64,000 nucleotides of DNA from Kribbella sp. VKM Ac-2568 (GTDB lineage: Bacteria > Actinomycetota > Actinomycetes > Propionibacteriales > Kribbellaceae), in contig NZ_SLVF01000008.1 of the NCBI RefSeq assembly GCF_004345365.1, positions 419,778 to 483,777 of the forward strand, given 5' to 3'. A program made the translations under genes and the position numbers. Positions 56,471 through 64,000 of the stretch are shown here, piece by piece. The first letter of the stretch is position 1; each line of letters begins with the position of its first letter. The notes under the pieces are model-generated. The model made no database searches. It was not told the DNA's origin and saw nothing but the letters and a program-made list of their open reading frames with translations.

Positions 56471-58246
56471 ATGACACGCATGCGCGCGGTCGATGCCGCG
56501 GTCCTGATCCTGGAGAAGGAAGGTGCCACCCAGACGTTCGGTCTGCCCGGCGCCGCGATCAACCCGTTCTACAGCGCGATGAAGAAGCACGGCGGGATCA
56601 AGCACGTGCTGGCCCGCCACGTCGAGGCTGCCTCTCACATGGCCGAGGGTTACACCCGTGCCAAGGCAGGCAACATCGGCGTCTGCGTCGGTACGTCGGG
56701 CCCGGCCGGCACCGACATGATCACCGGCCTGTACTCCGCGTCCGCCGACTCCATCCCGATCCTGTGCATCACCGGACAAGCGCCGGTGGCCAAGCTGCAC
56801 AAGGAAGACTTCCAGGCGGTCGATATCACCTCGATCGCCAAGCCGGTCGCCAAGTGGGCCGTCACGGTGATGGAGCCCGCCCAGGTCCCGGGGACGTTCC
56901 AGCGGGCCTTCCACTTGATGCGCGAGGGTCGTCCAGGCCCGGTGTTGATCGACCTGCCGATCGACGTCCAGCTGGCCGAGATCGACTTCGACATCGCGAC
57001 CTATGAGCCGCTGCCCGTGGCGAGGCCGGCCGCGACCCGGGCCCAGGCGGAGAAGGCGCTCGCGTTGCTCAACGACGCCGATCGGCCGCTGATCGTCGCC
57101 GGTGGCGGGGTGGTCAACGCGGATGCGGCCGACCTGCTCGTCGAGTTCGCCGAACTCGTCGGGGTGCCGGTCGTCCCGACGCTGATGGGCTGGGGCACGA
57201 TCCCGGACGACCATCCGCTGGCCGCCGGCATGGTGGGCCTGCAGACCTCGCACCGTTACGGCAACGCCACCCTGCTGGCCTCCGACCTCGTGCTCGGCAT
57301 CGGCAACCGCTGGGCCAACCGGCACACCGGATCGGTGGCGACCTACACCGAGGGCCGGAAGTTCGTCCACGTCGACATCGAGCCGACCCAGATCGGCCGG
57401 GTGTTCGCACCGCACTACAGCATCGTCTCCGACGCCCGCGCCGCCCTCGAGGTGTTCGTCGAGGTCGCGAAGGACTGGGCCGCTGACGGCAGACTGGTCG
57501 ATCGCTCCGCCTGGGTGGAGGAGTGCCGGCAGCGCCGGACGACGCTGCAACGTAAGACGCACTTCGACAACGTCCCGATCAAGCCGCAGCGCGTGTACGA
57601 GGAGATGAACCGGGCGTTCGGACCCGACACCCGCTACGTCAGCACGATCGGGCTGTCACAGATCCAGGCCGCGCAGATGCTCCACGTCTACCGGCCGCGG
57701 CACTGGATCAACGCCGGCCAGGCGGGTCCGCTCGGCTGGACCGTGCCCGCCACACTGGGCGTCGCCACCGCCGACCCGGACAGTACCGTCGTGGCGCTGT
57801 CGGGTGACTACGACTTCCAGTTCCTGATCGAGGAACTCGCGGTCGGCGCGCAGTTCAACATCCCCTACATCCACGTCGTCGTGAACAACTCCTACCTGGG
57901 GCTGATCCGTCAGGCGCAGCGAGGCCTGGAGATGGACTACTGCGTGCAGCTGTCGTTCGAGAACATCAACAGTCCCGAGCTCAACGGCTACGGCGTCGAC
58001 CACGTCAAGGTCGCCGAGGGCCTGGGCTGCAAGGCTCTGCGGGTGTCCGAGCCGGACGAGATCCTGCCGGCGCTGGAGCAGGCCAAGAAGCTGATGGTCG
58101 AGTTCCGGGTGCCGATCGTGGTGGAGATCATCCTGGAGCGGGTCACCAACGTTGCCATGGGCACCGAGATCGACAACATCGTCGAGTTCGAGGAGCCGGC
58201 CGAGCGTCCCGAGGACGCCCCGACCGCGATCGCGCTTGTCGGCTGA
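56471..58246 (+). CDS. gcl: Glyoxylate carboligase (tartronate-semialdehyde synthase)
   Basis: This 591-residue thiamine-diphosphate enzyme joins two glyoxylates to tartronate semialdehyde and CO2. It keeps the family peculiarity that the Glu conserved in other ThDP enzymes is Val51 (LARHVEAASHMAEG), the same residue and number as in E. coli Gcl. ThDP and Mg sites are in SGDYDFQFLIEELAVG and VVNNSYLGLIRQAQRG. ATG 56471 has GAGGAGA upstream; a longer in-frame extension from an earlier GTG overlaps glxR and is unlikely. It is the glyoxylate-consuming hub of the operon. Confidence 0.96.
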   Translation: MTRMRAVDAAVLILEKEGATQTFGLPGAAINPFYSAMKKHGGIKHVLARHVEAASHMAEGYTRAKAGNIGVCVGTSGPAGTDMITGLYSASADSIPILCITGQAPVAKLHKEDFQAVDITSIAKPVAKWAVTVMEPAQVPGTFQRAFHLMREGRPGPVLIDLPIDVQLAEIDFDIATYEPLPVARPAATRAQAEKALALLNDADRPLIVAGGGVVNADAADLLVEFAELVGVPVVPTLMGWGTIPDDHPLAAGMVGLQTSHRYGNATLLASDLVLGIGNRWANRHTGSVATYTEGRKFVHVDIEPTQIGRVFAPHYSIVSDARAALEVFVEVAKDWAADGRLVDRSAWVEECRQRRTTLQRKTHFDNVPIKPQRVYEEMNRAFGPDTRYVSTIGLSQIQAAQMLHVYRPRHWINAGQAGPLGWTVPATLGVATADPDSTVVALSGDYDFQFLIEELAVGAQFNIPYIHVVVNNSYLGLIRQAQRGLEMDYCVQLSFENINSPELNGYGVDHVKVAEGLGCKALRVSEPDEILPALEQAKKLMVEFRVPIVVEIILERVTNVAMGTEIDNIVEFEEPAERPEDAPTAIALVG

Positions 58247-58248
58247 CG

Positions 58249-59391
58249 ATGGTTGATCTCCGGGTGGTCGTTGCCTCTGACAAGTTCAAGGGCACCCTCA
58301 GCAGTGACGAGGTCGCGGCCGCGGTCGGCATCGGCGTACGGCGGGTCCGCCCCGAGGCGTCCGTCGACTCGGTGCCCGTGGCCGACGGCGGTGATGGCAC
58401 GCTCGCCGCCGCTGTGGTCTCGGGGTTCGAGTTGGTGCCGGTGACCGCCAGCGGGCCTACAGGTGAGCCGGTGCGAAGTGGCTTCGCGCGGCGCGGCGAG
58501 GTTGCCGTGGTGGAGTTGGCCGACGTCTCCGGGCTGATCCGGCTGCCCGGCGCCAGGTCCGCTCCGATGACGGCGACCTCGCGCGGTACGGGCGAGCTGG
58601 TGGCAGCGGCGATCGACAGTGGCTGCAGGCGGGTGATCCTCGGCATCGGCGGCAGCGCGGGTACCGACGGCGGAGCCGGTCTGGTCCGAGCGCTCGGCGG
58701 CCGGCTGCTCGACGGCGAGGGTGCCGACGTCGCCGAGGGCGGTGCAGCCTTGACCGCCGCGGCGTCCCTCGACCTGACCGCACTCCACGTGCGCCTGGCG
58801 GGAGTCGAGATCGTCGTCGCGTGCGACGTGGACAACCCGTTGACCGGGTCGGACGGCGCTGCGGCGACGTACGGAGGTCAGAAAGGCGCTAGCCCCACGC
58901 AGATCGAGCAGCTCGACATCGCGCTCACGCGTTGGGCCGACATCGTGGCTCGGGAGACCGCGCGCGATCTCCGGGGCACCGCCGGTGCCGGTGCCGCTGG
59001 GGGAGTGGGCTTCGCGGCGCTGGCGCTGCTCGGCGCGGAACTGCGCCCGGGCATCGACCTCATGCTCGACCTGGTCGGCTTCCACCAGCAGCTCACCGGC
59101 GTGGACCTGGTGGTCACCGGCGAAGGCGCGCTCGACGAGCAGACGCTGCACGGCAAGGCGGCCGCCGGAGTGGCCGCGGCGGCCGGAGCGGCAGGCATCC
59201 CCGTGGTCGCCGTCTGTGGGATCAACCGGCTCGATCCTGGTCAGTTGCGCGCAGCCGGCATCGCCGCGGCGTACGCGCTGACCGACCTCGAGCCCGACGT
59301 ACGACGGTGCATCGCCGACCCGGCCCCGCTGCTCCGCCGGCTCGGTGAACGGATCGCGGCCGACCACCTCCCGATCGCGACCTTCCCGTGA
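58249..59391 (+). CDS. glxK: Glycerate kinase
   Basis: This 380-residue GarK/GlxK-type kinase phosphorylates glycerate, usually to 2-phosphoglycerate, feeding glycolysis. It shows the N-terminal VVASDKFKGTLSSDEVA, the segment PVADGGDGTLAA, GIGGSAGTDGGAGLVRALGG and GAGAAGGVGFAALALLGA of the family. It starts two bases after the gcl stop without its own strong ribosome site, so translation is probably coupled. Confidence 0.93.
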   Translation: MVDLRVVVASDKFKGTLSSDEVAAAVGIGVRRVRPEASVDSVPVADGGDGTLAAAVVSGFELVPVTASGPTGEPVRSGFARRGEVAVVELADVSGLIRLPGARSAPMTATSRGTGELVAAAIDSGCRRVILGIGGSAGTDGGAGLVRALGGRLLDGEGADVAEGGAALTAAASLDLTALHVRLAGVEIVVACDVDNPLTGSDGAAATYGGQKGASPTQIEQLDIALTRWADIVARETARDLRGTAGAGAAGGVGFAALALLGAELRPGIDLMLDLVGFHQQLTGVDLVVTGEGALDEQTLHGKAAAGVAAAAGAAGIPVVAVCGINRLDPGQLRAAGIAAAYALTDLEPDVRRCIADPAPLLRRLGERIAADHLPIATFP

Positions 59392-59413
59392 GCCGAGCAG
59401 GAGTAGACCTACG

Positions 59414-59443
59414 ATGACAGCAACCGAGAGGGGCCTCGCATGA
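59414..59443 (+). CDS. Possible nine-codon leader frame overlapping allB
   Basis: ATG 59414 begins a nine-codon frame (MTATERGLA) whose TGA overlaps the allB start as ATGA, the same junction used throughout this cluster. AGGAG lies about 10 bases before it. It may couple allB translation to upstream ribosomes or may be chance; no other evidence supports a peptide. Confidence 0.25.
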   Translation: MTATERGLA

Positions 59444-60789
59444 CCGCGTTGGAGCTCGTGATCCGGGCTCGCCGGGTGGCGAGCACTGCAGGCGAGGTGG
59501 CGTGCGTCGTCGGTGTCCGAGACGGCCGGATCGTTGCCGTCGAGCCGTATGACTCCGCACTCTGGGGTGAGCCTGCGGAGCGGGTGGAGCTGGCCGACGA
59601 CGAGGTGCTCATGCCTGGGCTGGTGGATTCCCATGTCCACGTGAACGATCCCGGGCGCACCGAGTGGGAGGGTTTCACCTCCGCGACCAGAGCGGCAGCG
59701 GCCGGCGGCGTGACCACGATCATCGACATGCCGCTCAACAGCATCCCCCCGACCTGCGACGTACCGGCGCTGGAGGTGAAGCGGAAGACCGCGCAGACCC
59801 AGGCGTACGTCGATGTCGGGTTCTGGGGTGGCGCCATACCCGGCAACGTCTCGCAGTTGCAACCGCTGCACGAGGCCGGGGCGTTCGGGTTCAAGTGCTT
59901 CCTGCTGCACTCGGGTGTCGACGAGTTCCCGCCGCTGGATCCCGCCGAGCTGGAGCTCGCGATGCGCGAGATCAGCTCGTTCGACGGACTGCTGATCGTG
60001 CACGCCGAGGACGCCCACAGGATCGACCGTGCCCCGGCAGCACACGGCGGGAGCTATCTCGGCTTCCTGCGCTCGCGACCGCGCGAAGCGGAGTACGCGG
60101 CCGTTGCCGACGTCATCGGGCTCGCCGCCCTGACCGGTTGCCGGGTGCACATCCTGCACGTGTCCAGCGCCGGCGTCCTGCCGATGCTGGCCGAGGCTCG
60201 CCACGACGGAGTCCGGATCACCGCGGAGACCTGCCCGCACTACCTGACGTTCACCGCCGAGGAGATCCCCGACGGCGCCACGCAGTACAAGTGCTGCCCG
60301 CCCATCCGTGAGGCCGAGAACCGGGAGCTGCTCTGGGAGGGCTTGCGCGACGGGGTGATCGACCTGGTCGTCTCCGACCACTCGCCATCGACGATCGACC
60401 TCAAGTGCCTGGACACCGGCGACTTCGGCGCGGCCTGGGGTGGGATCGCCTCGCTTCAGCTCGGTCTGCCGGCGGTATGGACGCAGGCGCGCGAGCGAGG
60501 CTTCGACCTGGTCGACGTCGCTCGCTGGATGTGCCAGGCCCCGGCGGCGCAGGCGACCCTGCCGCACAAGGGCAGGATCGAGCCCGGGTACGACGCGGAC
60601 CTCTGCGTGTTCGCGCCGGACGAGACCTTCGTGGTGAACGCCGCCACCCTGCACCACAAGAACGCCCTCACGCCTTACGACGGGCGGTCGCTGGCCGGGG
60701 TTGTCCGCAGTACCTGGCTGCGCGGCGAGCCCATCGACATCGAGGCCGGCCCACGGGGGCGGCTGCTGAACCGAGGAGGACAAGGATGA
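59440..60789 (+). CDS. allB: Allantoinase
   Basis: This 449-residue amidohydrolase opens the hydantoin ring of allantoin to give allantoate. Its two-metal site is visible: LVDSHVHVNDPGR, the carbamylated Lys region FGFKCFLLHSG, LIVHAEDAH, VHILHVSSAG and VSDHSPSTID. Length and motifs fit bacterial AllB rather than dihydropyrimidinase. It is 48 bases after glxK and overlaps allE by four bases. Its substrate is the product of uraD at the other side of the cluster. Confidence 0.95.
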   Translation: MTALELVIRARRVASTAGEVACVVGVRDGRIVAVEPYDSALWGEPAERVELADDEVLMPGLVDSHVHVNDPGRTEWEGFTSATRAAAAGGVTTIIDMPLNSIPPTCDVPALEVKRKTAQTQAYVDVGFWGGAIPGNVSQLQPLHEAGAFGFKCFLLHSGVDEFPPLDPAELELAMREISSFDGLLIVHAEDAHRIDRAPAAHGGSYLGFLRSRPREAEYAAVADVIGLAALTGCRVHILHVSSAGVLPMLAEARHDGVRITAETCPHYLTFTAEEIPDGATQYKCCPPIREAENRELLWEGLRDGVIDLVVSDHSPSTIDLKCLDTGDFGAAWGGIASLQLGLPAVWTQARERGFDLVDVARWMCQAPAAQATLPHKGRIEPGYDADLCVFAPDETFVVNAATLHHKNALTPYDGRSLAGVVRSTWLRGEPIDIEAGPRGRLLNRGGQG

Positions 60790-61619
60790 CAGCGCCGCGC
60801 TACTACTCTCCGACCGGCGGACTGCCCGCGCAGAGCGAGCTGACCACCGACCGCGCCGTCTTCACCGAGGCGTACGCCGTGCTGCCGCGCGGCACGATGC
60901 GCGACATCGTCACCAGCCGCCTGCCGTTCTGGGAGGACACCCGGCTGTGGGTGCTCGCCCGGCCGCTGTCGGGGTTCGCCGAGACGTTCTCGCAGTACAT
61001 CGTCGAGGTCGCACCGGGCGGCGGTAGCGACCGGCCCGAGACCGACCCCGGCGCCGAGGCCGTCCTGTTTGTTGTCGAAGGCAACCTGACTCTCACCGTC
61101 GCGGGCGAGAAGCACGAGCTCGGGCCCGGCGGGTACGCGTTCGTGCCGCCGGCCGCCGACTGGACGCTGCGCAACACGAGCGACCGGGTCGCCAGGTTCC
61201 ACTTCGTCCGCAAGGCCTACCAGCGGGTGGAGGGGATCGACGTCCCCGAGGCGTTCGTCACCAACGAGGTCGACGTCCAGGGTCACGAGATGCCGGACAC
61301 GCAGGGCCGGTGGTCGACCCAGCGGTTCGTCGATCCGGACGACCTGCGCCACGACATGCACGTCAACATCGTCACCTTCGAGCCCGGTGGCGTGATCCCG
61401 TTCCCTGAGACCCACGTGATGGAGCACGGCCTCTACGTGCTCGAGGGCAAGGCGGTCTACCTGCTCAACAAGGACTGGGTCGAGGTGCAGGAGGGCGACT
61501 TCATGTGGCTGCGGGCGTTCTGCCCGCAGGCCTGCTACGCCGGTGGTCCGGGCCGCTTCCGGTACCTCCTCTACAAGGACGTCAACCGGCACGCCAACCT
61601 CTCCAGGCAACTCCTCTGA
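60786..61619 (+). CDS. allE: (S)-ureidoglycine aminohydrolase
   Basis: This 277-residue bicupin enzyme releases ammonia from S-ureidoglycine, the unstable product of allantoate amidohydrolase, giving S-ureidoglycolate. The C-terminal cupin carries the Mn ligands in the order Glu-His-His-Gln (PFPETHVMEHGLYVLEG and AFCPQACYAGG). ATG 60786 overlaps the allB stop, and GAGGAGGACAAGG precedes it. An allantoate amidohydrolase (AllC) to make its substrate is not encoded in the window and must lie elsewhere. Confidence 0.93.
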   Translation: MTAPRYYSPTGGLPAQSELTTDRAVFTEAYAVLPRGTMRDIVTSRLPFWEDTRLWVLARPLSGFAETFSQYIVEVAPGGGSDRPETDPGAEAVLFVVEGNLTLTVAGEKHELGPGGYAFVPPAADWTLRNTSDRVARFHFVRKAYQRVEGIDVPEAFVTNEVDVQGHEMPDTQGRWSTQRFVDPDDLRHDMHVNIVTFEPGGVIPFPETHVMEHGLYVLEGKAVYLLNKDWVEVQEGDFMWLRAFCPQACYAGGPGRFRYLLYKDVNRHANLSRQLL

Positions 61620-61649
61620 CTCGGATCCCGCTGAACGCCGAGCTGGGCG

Positions 61650-62567
61650 TCAGTTCGTCCAGGGGCGGAGCTTCTCGGGGTTGCGCACGGCCCAGATGTT
61701 CCTGATCCGGTCGCCCGCGATGTCGAAGGCGATCACCACCACGGTGACGCCGTCCTGCTGAGCCACCAGGCCGGGCTGACCGTTGACAGTGCGTTCCAGG
61801 ATCGTCAGTGTCTCAGCCCTGTTGGCGAGATCGACGTAGTACCGCGCGATCGTCTCGCCGCCTTCGATCGGGTAGAGCGCGGCGCTGACGAGGCCGCCGC
61901 CGTCGCCGATCGCGGTGGCGTCGGGGTCGAGCAGGCCGATCAGGGCGTCGATGTCCTTGGCTTGCCAGGCCTGCTTGAAGTTCCTGACGATGTCGGCGCT
62001 CTGTGCTGCCGGAGTCGGGGGAGTCTGCGACTCGCGCAGGCGACGGCGGGCGGACGAGGCCAGCTGGCGGCAGGCGGCCGGCGTACGGCCGACGATCCCG
62101 GCCACGTCGGCGAACGGGTAGCGGAAGACGTCGTGCAGGATGAACGTGACGCGCTCGGCCGGAGTCATCGCTTCGAGGACGACGAGGAAGGCCATGTTGA
62201 TCGACTCGTCGAGGGTGACCCGATCGGCCGGGTCCGCCGTGGTGTCGCCTGGCCGCGCCTCGAGCCACTCCGTCCGATCGGGCAGCGGCTCCGGGATCCA
62301 TTCGCCGACGTAGTTCTCCCGCCGGACCCGCGCCGAGCCGAGCAGGTCGAGGCAGATACGACTCGTGACCGTCGTCAGCCAGGCGCCGGGAGACTCGATG
62401 GCCTCCCGCTGCTGCTCGGACTGGGCGTACCAGCGGGCGTACGTCTCCTGGACGACGTCCTCGGCATCGGCCAGCGAGCCGAGCAGCCGGTACGCGACGT
62501 TGATCAGCTGACGCCGCTCGCTCATGATCGCGCTCAGGCTCGGATCCGGCTCTGACTCGGTACCCAT
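61650..62567 (-). CDS. ECF41-type sigma factor with C-terminal SnoaL-like domain (SigJ-like)
   Basis: This 305-residue sigma factor has ECF regions 2 and 4 (INVAYRLLGSLADAEDVVQE; RYPFADVAGIVGRTPAACRQ) and a C-terminal NTF2/SnoaL-like extension of about 110 residues that acts as a built-in regulator in this class. ECF41 signatures are present: a WIPEP in the linker (GEWIPEPL, usually WLPEP), a DGGG in the extension (GDGGGLVSA) and a terminal NPEKL. The usual ECF41 partner, a COE (carboxymuconolactone decarboxylase, oxidoreductase or epimerase) gene, is absent; an NTF2-like protein and a YceI protein are divergent instead. Matched promoters lie in the shared region. Confidence 0.92.
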   Translation of the reverse strand: MGTESEPDPSLSAIMSERRQLINVAYRLLGSLADAEDVVQETYARWYAQSEQQREAIESPGAWLTTVTSRICLDLLGSARVRRENYVGEWIPEPLPDRTEWLEARPGDTTADPADRVTLDESINMAFLVVLEAMTPAERVTFILHDVFRYPFADVAGIVGRTPAACRQLASSARRRLRESQTPPTPAAQSADIVRNFKQAWQAKDIDALIGLLDPDATAIGDGGGLVSAALYPIEGGETIARYYVDLANRAETLTILERTVNGQPGLVAQQDGVTVVVIAFDIAGDRIRNIWAVRNPEKLRPWTN

Positions 62568-62609
62568 GATGTCGACGACTCCCTTGCTCGCAGCTGCTCT
62601 TACCCGTTC

Positions 62610-62636
62610 GACGAAACAGCGCGCCGAACTGTGAGG
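62610..62636 (-). promoter_or_regulatory. ECF41-like promoter of the sigma gene
   Basis: On the minus strand CCTCACA (62636-62630) and CGTC (62613-62610) are separated by exactly 16 bases. This resembles the ECF41 consensus TGTCACA-N16-CGTC, so the sigma factor probably transcribes its own gene. Confidence 0.65.
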
Positions 62637-62649
62637 TCTGGCGCCGTCA

Positions 62650-62676
62650 CCTCACATTCCGAGCGGCTGCTTCGTC
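62650..62676 (+). promoter_or_regulatory. ECF41-like promoter of the NTF2-like/YceI operon
   Basis: CCTCACA (62650-62656), 16 bases, then CGTC (62673-62676). Both elements and the spacing are identical to those of the divergent promoter, while the spacer sequences differ, which argues for selection on the two boxes. Confidence 0.7.
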
Positions 62677-62736
62677 GTAACCGCTGAGAGACAACACCAT
62701 GCCAGCTCAGCGAGATCAGACGAGGGAGCAGGACCC

Positions 62737-63204
62737 ATGAGCGACGTTCAGAGCATCGTCGACCGCTTCGAGATCGAGGCGCTCCGTGGTGAGTTCACCG
62801 ACGCGGGGATGATGCGCGACCCCGACCGGTTCGCGGCGCTGTTCGCGCCGGACGGCGTCTGGCGGATGCCCCACATCGACGTCGCGCTCGTCGGCCCGGA
62901 CGAGATCCGCGCCTGGATCGGGCGGGCCTGGCCGGTCTGGGAGTACTTCGTACAGACCGTGCACCCCGGCACGACCCGGCTGGACGGCGACACCGCGAGT
63001 GGCCGCTCCTACGTCGAGGAGTTCGGGCGCTTCCGCGACGGCAGGTCGCACCGGAACTACGCCATCTACCACGACCGCTACCGGCGCACACCGGACGGCT
63101 GGAGGTTCACCGAGCGTGCCTACGAGATCAGGTACGCCGACTCGACCCCGCTGGCGGGCTCTCCCGACCCAGCCCCATTCTCCTTCAGGAGCGACCAAGC
63201 ATGA
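62737..63204 (+). CDS. NTF2/SnoaL-like family protein
   Basis: This 155-residue protein has the NTF2-like cone fold (SnoaL_4 type): helices with VDRFEIEALRGEFTDAGMMR, then DRFAALFAPDGVWRMP and strands ending in DGWRFTERAYEIRY. Relatives include cyclases, dehydratases and ring-hydroxylase small subunits, but no reaction can be read here. ATG 62737 has GGGAGCAGGA upstream. It overlaps the YceI gene by four bases and sits behind the ECF41-like promoter. It shares its fold with the sigma factor's own C-terminal domain. Confidence 0.8.
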   Translation: MSDVQSIVDRFEIEALRGEFTDAGMMRDPDRFAALFAPDGVWRMPHIDVALVGPDEIRAWIGRAWPVWEYFVQTVHPGTTRLDGDTASGRSYVEEFGRFRDGRSHRNYAIYHDRYRRTPDGWRFTERAYEIRYADSTPLAGSPDPAPFSFRSDQA

Positions 63205-63812
63205 CAACCACCACGAAGCTCGACGAGCTGACCGGCGACTACGTCCTCGACACCGCCCGGACGCGGATCGGCTTCGCCGTACGGCAGACGATCACCAAGG
63301 TGCGCGGGCAGTTCGACGAGTTCGAGGGCAGCATGTCCCTGGATGGCGACGACCCGTCCAAGTCCAGCGTGCGGCTCACGATCCTGACGAGCAGCATCCA
63401 GACCCGGAACCAGCGGCGCGACGACCACCTGCGCAGGAGCTTCCTGGGCACGGCCGACCATCCGAGCATCACCTTCGACTCCACCAACGTGGTGCAGGCC
63501 GGCAGGACCACCTTCAAGGTCACCGGCGACCTGACCATCCGCGGCGTGACCAAGCCGGTCACCCTGTACTTCGACCTGACCGGCGCCGAGGACGACCCGG
63601 AGGGCAACCTCCGGGTCGTCCTCGAGGGCACAGCCACCATCAACCGCAAGGACTGGGGCGTCGTCTGGAACGCCGCCGCGGAGGGCGCCGGCCTCCTGCT
63701 CGGCCACAAGGTGTTCCTGGAGTTCGAGGCCACCGCGATCCACCCGGCCCTGACCGACACCCGGCCCTGGGCGTTCACCTCACCCGGGCTGAGCGCGCCG
63801 CGTGTTCGATGA
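63201..63812 (+). CDS. YceI-family lipid-binding-like protein
   Basis: This 203-residue protein has the YceI lipocalin-like barrel: GDYVLDTARTRIGFAVRQTI, a central NQRRDDHLRRSFLGTADHPS, ITFDSTNV and TGDLTIRGVTKPVTLYFDL. YceI proteins bind isoprenoid chains and often respond to stress. No signal peptide is present, so it is probably cytoplasmic. It is co-translated with the NTF2-like gene and, by the shared promoter, likely belongs to the ECF41 regulon. Its 3' end overlaps the converging hydrolase gene by 38 bases. Confidence 0.9.
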   Translation: MTTTTKLDELTGDYVLDTARTRIGFAVRQTITKVRGQFDEFEGSMSLDGDDPSKSSVRLTILTSSIQTRNQRRDDHLRRSFLGTADHPSITFDSTNVVQAGRTTFKVTGDLTIRGVTKPVTLYFDLTGAEDDPEGNLRVVLEGTATINRKDWGVVWNAAAEGAGLLLGHKVFLEFEATAIHPALTDTRPWAFTSPGLSAPRVR

Positions 63813-64000
63813 GCGCGGTGAACTGTGACGCCAGCCGGGTGATTCCGCCGACGTGACTGGCGGTGGGGTATTCGACGACGGTCGCGCCGACGCGTGCTGC
63901 CATCCAGCGTTCCTCGGCCGGATCGATCATGCGGTCCTGGCCGGACACGGCGTACCAGGACGGGACGTTGTGCCAGCCGACCGGGCCGGAGGGGGTCCCG
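63775..64000 (-). CDS. Alpha/beta hydrolase, C-terminal part (cut by window edge)
   Basis: About 75 C-terminal residues are visible, ending at TGA 63777-63775. They show the end of an alpha/beta hydrolase: the acid loop WYAVSGQDRMIDP (catalytic Asp region), the segment ERWMAARVGATVVEY, and the catalytic His in ASHVGGI, followed by the last helix (SQFTALIEHAAR). This form is typical of signal-bearing actinobacterial hydrolases of unknown substrate. The remainder lies outside the window. Confidence 0.75.
   Translation of the reverse strand, partial: GTPSGPVGWHNVPSWYAVSGQDRMIDPAEERWMAARVGATVVEYPTASHVGGITRLASQFTALIEHAARSARVR

Overview
The window is 64 kb of very GC-rich DNA with strongly G/C-biased third codon positions, GTG/TTG starts, GGAGG ribosome-binding sites and many putative leaderless promoters. 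Gene content (a FurA-KatG pair, PASTA-tailed class A PBP, single-chain 1829-residue acyl-CoA carboxylase, DUF222/HNH protein, ECF41 sigma factor, DUF5997/LysR-type pair, PucR regulators) points to the Actinomycetota. A Kribbella-like member of the Propionibacteriales is my best guess from gene style alone. I saw no rRNA, tRNA, CRISPR array, prophage or intact insertion sequence.

Layout. (1) 1-3600: the end of a CHAT-domain protein, an ECF-like sigma factor, a small partner protein, a four-PASTA membrane protein and an unknown protein, closely packed as one transcription unit. (2) 3637-7750: lexA, then a DUF222/HNH nuclease gene whose 5' end and upstream DNA are repeated about 1.35 kb away, where the copy is fused in frame to a decayed aminoglycoside-phosphotransferase gene. 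(3) 7752-23117: mixed metabolism and regulation: VOC protein and GMC oxidoreductase, secreted PhoD phosphatase with a seven-repeat secreted protein, cytochrome oxidase subunit I, PPK2 kinase, DUF5997/LysR-type pair, aldo-keto reductase, AraC and large LuxR-type regulators. (4) 23202-38436: furA-katG with a near-perfect palindromic operator, a methyltransferase, a class A PBP, the giant biotin-dependent carboxylase, and a PucR-like regulator divergent from a ferredoxin reductase/acyl desaturase pair.

(5) 38488-61619 is a purine salvage-to-glyoxylate supercluster. A minus-strand operon carries a purine permease fused to a UraD-like domain, xdhA, xdhB, xdhC and guaD, each junction a 4-base ATGA overlap, with a PucR regulator upstream. 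Plus-strand units carry uraD-uraH-urate oxidase, an 8-oxoguanine deaminase, and hyi-glxR-gcl-glxK-allB-allE. Together they lead from guanine through xanthine, urate and allantoin to allantoate, and from glyoxylate to phosphoglycerate. Allantoate amidohydrolase and the ureidoglycolate-cleaving step are not in the window. An IclR regulator sits at one end, and TTCCG-N5-CGGAA palindromes occur before it, before its divergent neighbour and before hyi, suggesting a common regulon.

(6) 61650-64000: an ECF41-type sigma factor divergent from an NTF2-like/YceI pair. Two mirror-image promoters with identical elements (CCTCACA-N16-CGTC) lie between them. A truncated alpha/beta hydrolase closes the window.

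The observations I rate highest are the permease-UraD fusion whose two catalytic residues are replaced (His to Tyr, Glu to Asp), the paired ECF41 promoters, the CHAT/sigma/PASTA module, and the shared IclR-type palindromes.
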